A DNA stretch of 6,702 nt from JAYOFM01 sp038117225. Lineage in GTDB: Bacteria; Pseudomonadota; Alphaproteobacteria; Rhodospirillales; Casp-alpha2. Below are positions 1 through 6,235 of the stretch, piece after piece (the stretch's first letter is position 1; every line of letters starts with the position of its first letter). The position numbers and the translations under genes are program-made. The DNA lies in NCBI GenBank assembly GCA_038117225.1, contig JAYOFM010000150.1, positions 1 to 6,702 of the forward strand, read 5' to 3'. A model generated the notes under the pieces. The model saw only the letters and a list, made by a program, of their open reading frames with translations. It ran no database searches and was not told the origin of the DNA.

Positions 1-2
1 AG

Positions 3-1619
3 GCGCTGGGCGGCAACATGGCCTGGTTCGATGATCTCTATCCGGCGCTCGACAATACCGAGGTGATCGTTCGCGACGAGAAAGACCTGGCACGCCTGAA
101 AGCGCCGGATCCATATAAGACGGCACGCATGCCATGGGTCCTTGAGGCGCTGCAGATCTGCTATGATCTGACCGGCTACACGCATTACATTCACTATTGC
201 TCGCCGATCAATCTGGCGGCCCAGGTGATGCAGTTTGAGCCGTTGATCTTGGCCATGCAGGAGAAGCCGGCATTCGTTCACAAGCTGATGAACTTCCTGG
301 TCGAGGAGGTTCTGGCTCCGTATATCAATGCTTATTTGAAAAGCGTGCCCGGGGCGACGATCGCCAACGGCAAGGACGCCGTCGGCTCATTGCCGTTCAT
401 CACCGAGGAAATCCTGCATGAATTTTCGGTGCCCTATCTGCTCAAGCTGCGCGAACTGTGTGGCGGCGGCGACGGCATCCGCAGCGACAACTGGTGGGGC
501 GACTTGTTCGCCAAGGACCTGGATGCCTATTGGGACGTCAAGCTGCAGGTCACGCCGCAGTATTTGAAGGTGCAGGATCCGGATTGCTTCCGCATCGGCC
601 CCGAGCGTATCGCCGAGTACCGCGACAAGCGCGGCTGCGCGTTGAGCATGGGTATCGGTACGTTGTTGCTGCAGGTCGGCACCAAGGAAGAAATCACCCG
701 GCGAATCCACGAGTATATGGAAGTCGGCAGCGCCGGCCCCTATGGCAAGAAATTCTTCCTCTATCTGTGCAGCTTCAGCGCCCAGACGCCACCCGAAAAC
801 GTGCGTGCCGCCATCGATGCGGTGAACATGTTCAACGCCGGCGACCGTCCCTATGCCGGCGAGCGCAACAGCGGCCCCGACGGCGTGGCGCCGGAAATGG
901 CGGGCGGCAAGGGCTTCATGGGTATAGGCTCCAAGTATGCCGGCGTCAGCGAATACCGAGCCAAGGCAACCACGGAGATTTTCGCGGAAATCTATCAGAC
1001 CGTGATGGATTTCGACGAGAACGCCTGCCCCGAACTCGTGCAGCAGGCCCTCGACGGCGGTGCGACCGCAACGGACATCCTCGACCAGGGTCTTATTCCG
1101 CCGATGGGCGAAATCGGCGACATGTTCGCGTCCGGGGAATTGTTCGTGCCGGAAATGCTGCTCGCCGCGCGCGCCATGAAGGCCGGTCTTGCGGTCTTGC
1201 GACCGATCCTGACGGCTTCGAAGGAACCGCCGAAAGGCACCGTCGTGCTGGCAACGGTCTTTGGTGACCTGCATGACATCGGTAAGAACTTGGTTGGCAT
1301 GATGCTCGAGGGCGCCGGATTCAAGGTCATCGACCTCGGCGTCAATACCAAGGCCGAGGACATCATCGCCACGGCACGCGAGGTCAACGCCGACGTCATC
1401 GGCCTGTCGGCCTTGTTGACGACGACCATGCCGTTCATGAAATTGATCATCGAACAGATCAAACGCGAAGGCATGACCGTACCGGTGATCGTCGGTGGCG
1501 CGCCGGTGTCGGAGGAATTCGCCAACAATGTGGGCGCCAACGGCTACGGCGATAATGCCCCCATCGCCGTCGACATTTGCAAGCGTTTGGTCGCCGAAGG
1601 CGTGGCCGCGAATGCGTGA
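3..1619 (+). CDS. Fused corrinoid methyltransferase (UroD/MtaA/CmuA-like domain + B12-binding domain), 5'-truncated
   Basis: Probable cytoplasmic enzyme that moves a methyl group from a small substrate to its own cobalamin. The frame is open to the left edge, so the ATG at 18 is probably internal; it has no clear Shine-Dalgarno. Residues below count from that Met. About 1-275 resembles the UroD/MtaA/CmuA methyltransferase fold, ending in the family-like stretch TPPENVRAAIDA (258-269). About 318-400 is the helical cobalamin cap (GLIPPMGEIGDMF, FVPEMLLAARAMKAG). About 405-533 is the B12-binding Rossmann domain with DLHDIG (417-422; H419 is the expected lower cobalt ligand), SAL (464-466) and VGG (492-494). 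The same domain order occurs in the chloromethane methyltransferase CmuA, about 617 residues as I recall, so roughly 80 N-terminal residues may be missing. The zinc-site His-X-Cys expected near 158-160 reads NWW, while C251 is kept. Domain calls are strong; the methyl donor is unknown. Confidence 0.85.
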   Translation, partial: ALGGNMAWFDDLYPALDNTEVIVRDEKDLARLKAPDPYKTARMPWVLEALQICYDLTGYTHYIHYCSPINLAAQVMQFEPLILAMQEKPAFVHKLMNFLVEEVLAPYINAYLKSVPGATIANGKDAVGSLPFITEEILHEFSVPYLLKLRELCGGGDGIRSDNWWGDLFAKDLDAYWDVKLQVTPQYLKVQDPDCFRIGPERIAEYRDKRGCALSMGIGTLLLQVGTKEEITRRIHEYMEVGSAGPYGKKFFLYLCSFSAQTPPENVRAAIDAVNMFNAGDRPYAGERNSGPDGVAPEMAGGKGFMGIGSKYAGVSEYRAKATTEIFAEIYQTVMDFDENACPELVQQALDGGATATDILDQGLIPPMGEIGDMFASGELFVPEMLLAARAMKAGLAVLRPILTASKEPPKGTVVLATVFGDLHDIGKNLVGMMLEGAGFKVIDLGVNTKAEDIIATAREVNADVIGLSALLTTTMPFMKLIIEQIKREGMTVPVIVGGAPVSEEFANNVGANGYGDNAPIAVDICKRLVAEGVAANA

Positions 1620-1663
1620 GGATGATCGGAGAACGAGGAAAGGTAATCGTTGATCTTGCGTCT

Positions 1664-1690
1664 ATGAACATATTTCATGCTGGGCATGAA
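1664..1690. promoter_or_regulatory. Candidate operator: two overlapping inverted repeats sharing a half-site
   Basis: ATGAA (1664-1668), TTCAT (1674-1678) and ATGAA (1686-1690) alternate in orientation. The first pair has a 5-base spacer. The second pair extends to a perfect 7-bp arm, TTCATGC (1674-1680) and GCATGAA (1684-1690), with a 3-base centre. The repeat centres lie about 11 bp apart, close to one helical turn, as expected for regulator binding. The array sits just upstream of a weak promoter-like pair. The regulator is unknown and the function is inferred. Confidence 0.35.
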
Positions 1691-1701
1691 GACGTAACTA
1701 G

Positions 1702-1730
1702 TTGAACTCGAAATGAGATCGGTTAATGAT
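1702..1730 (+). promoter_or_regulatory. Weak sigma70-like promoter candidate for the transporter operon
   Basis: TTGAAC at 1702-1707 (4 of 6 to TTGACA) is followed after 17 bases by AATGAT at 1725-1730 (4 of 6 to TATAAT). Such matches are common by chance. The support is the position: in the only long gap before the ATPase gene and just downstream of the inverted repeats. Confidence 0.2.
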
Positions 1731-1834
1731 CTGGCGGTGCGGTCGGAGGATTCGCGGTAACAGCGCGCATTATTCTGAAGCGTATAAAAGATGACAACGG
1801 CGAGGCCGCCAGACCAAACAAAGCGGGGAGACAT

Positions 1835-2632
1835 ATGCTAAGGCTTGAAGCCCTCACCAAGAACTTTGGTGACATGACAGCTGTCGACAGTATCGATTTG
1901 GAAGTGCCGCAGGGACAACTCCTTGGGGTCATCGGCCGTTCCGGCGCCGGCAAGTCGACACTTCTACGCATGATCAATCGCCTGGGCGAATCGTCGTCCG
2001 GCAAGATCCTGTTCGAGGACGGCGGCAAGACGATCGATGTGAATGCGCTGACGGGGCAGGAACTGCGTAATTGGCGGGCTCACTGCGCCATGATCTTCCA
2101 GCAGTTCAATCTGGTGTTGCGCCTCAACGTCATCAGCAACGTGCTGATGGGGCGTATCAATTACAACAGCACTCTGAAGACGATGCTGTCCATGTTCTCG
2201 CCCGCGGAACGCGCCTTCGCCATCCGCTCGCTCGATCGGCTCGATGTCAGCGGTCAGGCGTTGCAACGCGCGGACACGTTGTCGGGCGGTCAGCAGCAGC
2301 GCGTCGCCATCGCTCGCGCGTTGGTTCAGGAGCCGAAAATTTTGCTGGCGGATGAACCCATCGCGTCGCTGGATCCGCGCAACGCGCAGATCGTCATGGA
2401 GGCGCTGAACACCATCAACAAGGAAGATGGAATCACGGTCATTTGCAACCTTCACACGCTAGACACCGCAAAAAAATACTGTGATCGTGTCATCGCGATG
2501 AAGCTTGGCAAGATGGTCTTCGATGGCCATCCATCGGAATTGAGCGATGAATTGGCGCGCGATGTCTACATGGGGGGTGATGAGGGCGACGAGGAGTTCT
2601 CGGCCGCCATTACCTCGACGACCATTAGTTAG
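1835..2632 (+). CDS. phnC: PhnC-type ABC transporter ATP-binding protein
   Basis: Cytoplasmic ATPase subunit of a phosphonate/phosphite-family importer; it drives transport through the two permeases encoded downstream. The 265 residues show every expected motif: Walker A GRSGAGKST (34-42), Q-loop IFQQFN (87-92), signature LSGGQQQR (149-156), Walker B ILLADE (169-174), D-loop SLD (178-180) and switch histidine H207 in ICNLHTLD. The opening FGDMTAVDSIDLEVPQGQ and the insert between Q-loop and signature (GRINYNSTLKTMLSMFSPAER) are PhnC-like. The C-terminus is acidic (GGDEGDEE), then Ser/Thr-rich. The ATG at 1835 is supported by GGGGAG four bases upstream. A 138-bp gap separates it from the binding-protein gene. 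The family call is firm; the symbol denotes family, because the solute is unproven. Confidence 0.93.
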   Translation: MLRLEALTKNFGDMTAVDSIDLEVPQGQLLGVIGRSGAGKSTLLRMINRLGESSSGKILFEDGGKTIDVNALTGQELRNWRAHCAMIFQQFNLVLRLNVISNVLMGRINYNSTLKTMLSMFSPAERAFAIRSLDRLDVSGQALQRADTLSGGQQQRVAIARALVQEPKILLADEPIASLDPRNAQIVMEALNTINKEDGITVICNLHTLDTAKKYCDRVIAMKLGKMVFDGHPSELSDELARDVYMGGDEGDEEFSAAITSTTIS

Positions 2633-2770
2633 TCGTTGCGCCGTCAGCGGGACGGATGGGTGTTCGAACGAGCAAGTTTAATTACGGACGGGTTTAAGCG
2701 GATCACGGAAGTGGGCCAACCCCAATAACAAGAATAATCAATATGCACCGGATAAACAGGAGGTGACACT
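2633..2770. other. Intergenic region before the binding-protein gene, with strong RBS
   Basis: This gap carries a near-perfect Shine-Dalgarno, AGGAGGT at 2758-2764, six bases before the ATG at 2771. It is the strongest ribosome site in the window, fitting the usual need for excess binding protein. A small 5-bp GC stem, CCGTC/GACGG (2641-2655), lies just after the ATPase stop and is not a convincing terminator. I see no clear promoter. Confidence 0.5.
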
Positions 2771-3706
2771 ATGACTGCAAGACGTTTCCTATTCTCAGGC
2801 CTCACCGGCATCGTGGCAGGCGCCCTGTTGGCGTTTGCCCCCGGAGTGGCCAAGGCCGACGACTACATCGGCGGCTGGCAAAAAAAATACCCGAACATCA
2901 AATACGGCGTGATTTCGCTTGAGACCGCCGTCGACATCGTCGCAAGCCAAAAAGCCTTCGCCGAATATGCGGGCAAGGAATTGGGCGTGAAGTTCGATCT
3001 GTTCACGGCGTCGGAATATGCTGGCATCATGAATGCTCTGATTTCCGGCCAGGTTCAGGTTGGCTGGTTGGGTGCATCGAGCTACGCCGGCACCTGGATC
3101 GACTGCAAGTGCGTCGAGCCGATCGCCGGCGCCCAGGATCCCGTGGGCGGCATGGGCTACAACTCGGTCCTTATCGTCAAGACGGATAGTCCCTACAAGT
3201 CCGAAGCGGACCTCAAGGGCAAGACGGTGGCCCGTAACGACCCGCATTCCACATCAGGCTACACGATCCCGACCGTCGCCTGGGCCGAGCGCGGTGAATC
3301 CATCGACAAGTACTTCAACTCGCCGCTTTCCGGCGGCCACCAGCAAACCATCGTTGGCGTGCTCAACGGCACGTATGACGGCGGTTTCACCTGGACCACC
3401 AAGGGTGATCGCATCGGCGGTATCCGCAAGATGCTCGACAAAGGCCTGTTGAAGCGTGAGCAGATCCGCGTCGTCTGGACGTCGCCGCTGATCCCGACGC
3501 CGCCGGTGGTCATTCGTTCCGACCTGCCGCTGGCGATGAAGGCCGACCTGACCAAGCTGTTCCTGCGGCTTGATGAGCGCGAGCCGGAAATGGCCCGCGC
3601 CGTGGCGCAGGGCGATACCCTGGGCATGCAACGGGTCTATCATGAAGACTATGTGCCGGTGATCAACGCCAAGATCTGGCTGAAGAAGAACCGCAAGAAG
3701 AAATAA
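2771..3706 (+). CDS. phnD: PhnD-type periplasmic solute-binding protein
   Basis: Captures the solute in the periplasm and delivers it to the permease pair. The 311 residues start with a signal peptide: basic TARR, a hydrophobic core, and AKA followed by DD, giving likely cleavage after A29. The rest matches PhnD as I remember the E. coli protein: YAGIM (83-87), VGWLGASS (97-104), GYNSVLIVKTDSP (129-141), the loop NDPHSTSGY (156-164) whose STS hydroxyls bind the phosphonate oxygens, GGH (188-190) and VVWTSPLIP (234-242). At the places where E. coli PhnD has the amine-holding Glu177 and Asp205, I read K211 and P244, which argues against 2-aminoethylphosphonate. C112 and C114 form a CKC pair. 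The C-terminus is lysine-rich. Family strong, ligand unknown. Confidence 0.92.
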   Translation: MTARRFLFSGLTGIVAGALLAFAPGVAKADDYIGGWQKKYPNIKYGVISLETAVDIVASQKAFAEYAGKELGVKFDLFTASEYAGIMNALISGQVQVGWLGASSYAGTWIDCKCVEPIAGAQDPVGGMGYNSVLIVKTDSPYKSEADLKGKTVARNDPHSTSGYTIPTVAWAERGESIDKYFNSPLSGGHQQTIVGVLNGTYDGGFTWTTKGDRIGGIRKMLDKGLLKREQIRVVWTSPLIPTPPVVIRSDLPLAMKADLTKLFLRLDEREPEMARAVAQGDTLGMQRVYHEDYVPVINAKIWLKKNRKKK

Positions 3707-3721
3707 GGGCTGATTTCAACG

Positions 3722-3752
3722 GGAGGGAGACGCCCGGCGGGCGGCTCCCTCC
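3722..3752 (+). terminator. Strong intercistronic hairpin between binding-protein and permease genes
   Basis: GGAGGGAG (3722-3729) pairs perfectly with CTCCCTCC (3745-3752). Inside it, after one A/G mismatch, CGCCC (3731-3735) pairs with GGGCG (3739-3743) around a GGC loop. The stem is followed by scattered T-runs (TTT at 3757-3759, TTTT at 3775-3778, TTTTT at 3784-3788), not by an immediate T-tract. It could be a partial terminator, or a 3' stabiliser that raises binding-protein mRNA above permease mRNA. The fold is clear; its role is inferred. Confidence 0.6.
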
Positions 3753-3806
3753 AGCCTTTCAGCCGATCGAATTCTTTTCTCCCTTTTTCCAAGGTTACTT
3801 ACATCC

Positions 3807-4700
3807 ATGCCATCTGAAACTGCATCCCAAACCGCGCCAATGGACATCGTCACGCAATTCGAGATTGCACGCAGCGATTACCTCGGCCGCAAGCGCATGT
3901 ATTTGGTCCTGTTCTGGGTGGCCTTCGTGGTGTCCTTGGCGCTCGCCGTCTGGCATAGCGGCTTCAGCATTGTCGAGGTCGTCGACGGCCTGCCGCGAAC
4001 CACCGAGTTCATTGTCCGCATGTATTCGGCGCTGACGATCGAAAACTTCTATGCCGATCTGATCGATTGGTTCTGGGGCTTCGAGGAGTGGTTGGACGCC
4101 TTGTTCGTCAGCCTCCTCATGGCTTTTCTGGCAACGGTCATCGGCACCACCTTGGGCGGCACCCTGAGCTTCTATGCGTCGCGCAACCTGGCCAAGAACT
4201 ACGCCGTCTATTTCGTCACCCGGCGCATCTTGGAAATCGCGCGTACGGTGCCCGACATCGTCTGGGCGCTGATCTTCATTTATCCGTTCGGTGTTGGCCC
4301 CGTGGCCGGCATCCTGGCGCTGACCATCCACACCACGGGTGCCCAGGGTAAGCTGTTCGCCGAGGTCAACGAGAACATCGATCACAAGCCGATTGATGGC
4401 ATCCGCGCCGCCGGCGGCAACTGGTTCGAGGAAATTCGTTTCGCCGTTGTCCCCCAGGTCATGCCGAACTTTATCTCTTATACGTTCTGGCGTTTGGCCC
4501 TCAACGTGCAGGCGGCGACGGTCATGGGCTTCGTCGGTGCCGGCGGCATCGGCTATGAGCTGATCAACGCGGTCAAGCTGCTCTACTTCCTGGATACGGG
4601 TGCCATCCTGCTGATGATCATCTGCACCGTGTTCCTCATCGACATGGCAAGTGAGAAACTGCGCCATCGCATCATCGGCAAGGAAACACTGATCGGGTAA
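3807..4700 (+). CDS. phnE1: PhnE-type ABC transporter permease, first of two
   Basis: Inner-membrane channel subunit of the importer; 297 residues. Hydrophobic segments lie near 32-50, 98-122, 150-178, 232-252 and 265-281. The cytoplasmic coupling (EAA-like) loop that docks on the ATPase reads EVNENIDHKPIDGIRAAGG (186-204), followed by EEIRFAVVPQVMP. GFVGAGGIGYELINAV (241-256) is typical of PhnE permeases. It pairs naturally with the second permease encoded 62 bp downstream, which carries closely similar motifs. The start is less certain than its neighbours': the leader is pyrimidine-rich and only AAGG at 3791-3794, twelve bases away, resembles a Shine-Dalgarno. An in-frame ATG at 3840 is an alternative and would remove 11 polar residues. 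Weak initiation fits the lower dose expected of a permease. Confidence 0.9.
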   Translation: MPSETASQTAPMDIVTQFEIARSDYLGRKRMYLVLFWVAFVVSLALAVWHSGFSIVEVVDGLPRTTEFIVRMYSALTIENFYADLIDWFWGFEEWLDALFVSLLMAFLATVIGTTLGGTLSFYASRNLAKNYAVYFVTRRILEIARTVPDIVWALIFIYPFGVGPVAGILALTIHTTGAQGKLFAEVNENIDHKPIDGIRAAGGNWFEEIRFAVVPQVMPNFISYTFWRLALNVQAATVMGFVGAGGIGYELINAVKLLYFLDTGAILLMIICTVFLIDMASEKLRHRIIGKETLIG

Positions 4701-4707
4701 AGGCCAC

Positions 4708-4741
4708 ACGCGTCGCCGAACAAAACGCGTCACCGAACAAA
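4708..4741. repeat. 17-bp tandem duplication between the permease genes
   Basis: ACGCGTCGCCGAACAAA (4708-4724) is followed directly by ACGCGTCACCGAACAAA (4725-4741), two head-to-tail copies differing at one base (G4715 versus A4732). The repeat starts eight bases after the first permease stop and ends shortly before the GGGAG at 4746-4750. It is probably a slippage duplication; I see no known site in it. Confidence 0.8.
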
Positions 4742-4762
4742 CGCCGGGAGAGCATAAGTATT

Positions 4763-5674
4763 ATGAGTAGTGTCAAGTTAGCCGACATCACGCCCGAAAT
4801 CATCGCCAAGGATCGCGAACGCTTCCCGCGGGTGTTTTCACTGACCGTTGCCGATCAGTGTCTCAGATGGTTTCTGTGGGTCGGCGGCGTATTGGTAATC
4901 TTCTATTGCCTCAACCGTTTTGGATTCTTTTCCGAACGGTTCTGGGGTGCCTTTCCGCGCATGGGCATCATGTTTGCGCAGATGTTTCCGCCCACGGGCT
5001 TCGACCAATTAGGCGAGTACACCAACGCCATCGGCGAGACCCTGGCCATGGCCTTTATCGGCAGCCTGGCTGGCGGCATCCTGGCAATCCCGTTTGCTTT
5101 CCTGGCCTCCAAGAACATGATGCCGTTTCGACCGGTGCAGTTCGGCACCCGCCGCTTCGCCGATATCCTGCGCGCCAGTGACTATCTGATCTGGGGCCTG
5201 ATCTTCGTGCGCGCCATGGGTCTGGGGCCGATCCCCGGCATCATGGCCATCATCGTCATCGATACCGGCATCCTCATCACCCTCTATTCGGAAGCCATCG
5301 AAAACATCGACCGCAAACCCATCGACGGCATCAAGGCATCCGGCGGCGGCCGTCTGGAAGTCATCCGTTACGGCGTCATCCCGCAGGTTCTGCCGGTGTT
5401 GCTGTCGAATGCGCTTTACATGTTCGAATCGAACACCCGTGCCGCCACCATCCTCGGCATCGTCGGCGCCGGCGGCATCGGATTCCTGCTGTCGGATAAC
5501 CTCCGGGCGTTCGAGTTCTCCAATGCCGCCACCATCATCATCATGATCATTATCGTCGTTTATGGCATCGACTATCTGTCGAAACGATTGCGCGAACGGT
5601 TCATCTACGGCGACGCCGTTCTCCAGGGTCACGACCGACCCATGGATCGTGCCGCGGCACAGATGAAGAAGTAG
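4763..5674 (+). CDS. phnE2: PhnE-type ABC transporter permease, second of two
   Basis: Second inner-membrane subunit, expected to form a heterodimeric channel with the preceding permease; 303 residues. After a polar 30-residue N-terminus, hydrophobic segments lie near 35-50, 94-115, 141-175, 228-245 and 257-272. The EAA-like coupling loop SEAIENIDRKPIDGIKASGGG (176-196) is very close to that of its partner, and GIVGAGGIGFLLSDNL (232-247) repeats the PhnE motif, so the two genes are diverged paralogues. The C-terminus is a polar tail (GHDRPMDRAAAQMKK). GGGAG at 4746-4750 lies twelve bases before the ATG, a long spacing, but no better start is visible. The TAG stop is followed immediately by the GTG of the next gene. 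E. coli K-12 uses one PhnE; split phnE1-phnE2 arrangements are common elsewhere. Confidence 0.91.
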   Translation: MSSVKLADITPEIIAKDRERFPRVFSLTVADQCLRWFLWVGGVLVIFYCLNRFGFFSERFWGAFPRMGIMFAQMFPPTGFDQLGEYTNAIGETLAMAFIGSLAGGILAIPFAFLASKNMMPFRPVQFGTRRFADILRASDYLIWGLIFVRAMGLGPIPGIMAIIVIDTGILITLYSEAIENIDRKPIDGIKASGGGRLEVIRYGVIPQVLPVLLSNALYMFESNTRAATILGIVGAGGIGFLLSDNLRAFEFSNAATIIIMIIIVVYGIDYLSKRLRERFIYGDAVLQGHDRPMDRAAAQMKK

Positions 5675-6235
5675 GTGGCGCCGCCGCCGGCCCGCAATCT
5701 ATTGGCGGCCGCGGCGGCACTCGCAACGATCGTTTTTTCCGCCGCCGCGAGCGCGGCATCCACTGGCGAACTTCGTACCGCTTACAACGCGGATGTCGCG
5801 CGCCTGGGGATTGCAAAAATCGTGGACTCCACGATGACACCGGCCGACATCGTGAATCGGTTCAGGGTCGGTCCCCATCGTTTCGAGAACCTGCGTCAGA
5901 TGACGGATCACATTGCCGTCGGCAATTCGGTTGTGGTGCGCGGCAACCTGATTGTTTCCGAGGCCGAGGAAATGGTCGCCAGCGCCGCCCCCCGGCGGGT
6001 TCGTCTTCATGCGGCGGCCTCGTTCGTGCCACTGGACGTCTCGGCCCTCGACCGCGCCGCGCAGATGCTGATCGAGCGATACTGCGGGTTCATCGCCTGC
6101 GATGTCACTATCCATGGAACCATCGGCGAGATTGAAATCGAGCGCGTGACTAATCTGTTTTCGCCGACGGGGGAAATGACGGTGATGATCGGTGTGGTGG
6201 CTGAACGCGCGCAATTCCAAGCGGTTGGGCCATGA
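5675..6235 (+). CDS. Hypothetical small exported protein
   Basis: I do not recognise this family. The 186-residue product begins with a probable signal peptide: one Arg at 7, an Ala-rich hydrophobic stretch at 9-25, and ASA near 25-27 as a likely cleavage site. This suggests a periplasmic protein of about 159 residues. The mature part is mixed alpha/beta in appearance, with beta-like HIAVGNSVVVRGNLIV (79-94), a helix-like stretch (LDRAAQMLIERY, 125-136), two cysteines (C137, C142) that could form a disulfide, and a beta-rich end (VTIHGTIGEIEIERV, EMTVMIGVV). The start is GTG directly abutting the upstream TAG and in the same phase, with only a weak purine-rich GAAGAAG before it. Abutting the transporter and overlapping the next gene by ATGA implies co-translation. 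Function unknown; an accessory role in the importer is only a guess. Confidence 0.7.
   Translation: MAPPPARNLLAAAAALATIVFSAAASAASTGELRTAYNADVARLGIAKIVDSTMTPADIVNRFRVGPHRFENLRQMTDHIAVGNSVVVRGNLIVSEAEEMVASAAPRRVRLHAAASFVPLDVSALDRAAQMLIERYCGFIACDVTIHGTIGEIEIERVTNLFSPTGEMTVMIGVVAERAQFQAVGP

Larger units (their letters stand above)
1620..1834. other. Intergenic region between the corrinoid gene and the transporter operon
   Basis: This 215-bp gap has lower GC than its neighbours and holds no convincing ORF. It contains the overlapping inverted repeats at 1664-1690, a weak promoter-like pair at 1702-1730, and a Shine-Dalgarno GGGGAG at 1825-1830, four bases before the ATPase gene. I see no stem followed by a T-tract that would end transcription of the upstream gene, so read-through into the transporter genes remains possible. 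Confidence 0.6.

Noticed and set aside
387..1274. Long open frame on the minus strand inside the corrinoid methyltransferase gene
   Set aside because: It lies opposite a gene with clear domain motifs. Its product is His/Arg/Asp-rich without family features, as expected from the mirror of GC-rich codons.
1674..1690. TTCATGC-TGG-GCATGAA as a terminator of the corrinoid gene
   Set aside because: The stem is AT-rich with a 3-base loop and has no following T-tract. An operator role fits better.
1783..1788. TATAAA as a -10 box closer to the ATPase gene
   Set aside because: No sequence resembling TTGACA lies at 16-18 bases upstream.
2662..2669. Palindrome GTTCGAAC before the binding-protein gene
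   Set aside because: An isolated 8-bp palindrome occurs often by chance; no second copy or promoter context supports an operator.
3795..4733. 312-codon minus-strand frame covering the first permease gene
   Set aside because: The + strand product has membrane segments and an EAA loop. The minus product is a hydrophilic Asp/Gln/Gly-rich shadow.
5009..5632. Minus-strand frame inside the second permease gene
   Set aside because: The product is almost entirely D/G/A/Q/H-rich, the typical mirror of a GC-rich permease gene.
1835..5674. Assigning phosphonate or phosphite as the definite substrate
   Set aside because: No catabolic gene for either is visible, and the apparent loss of the amine-binding residues in the binding protein makes the ligand uncertain.
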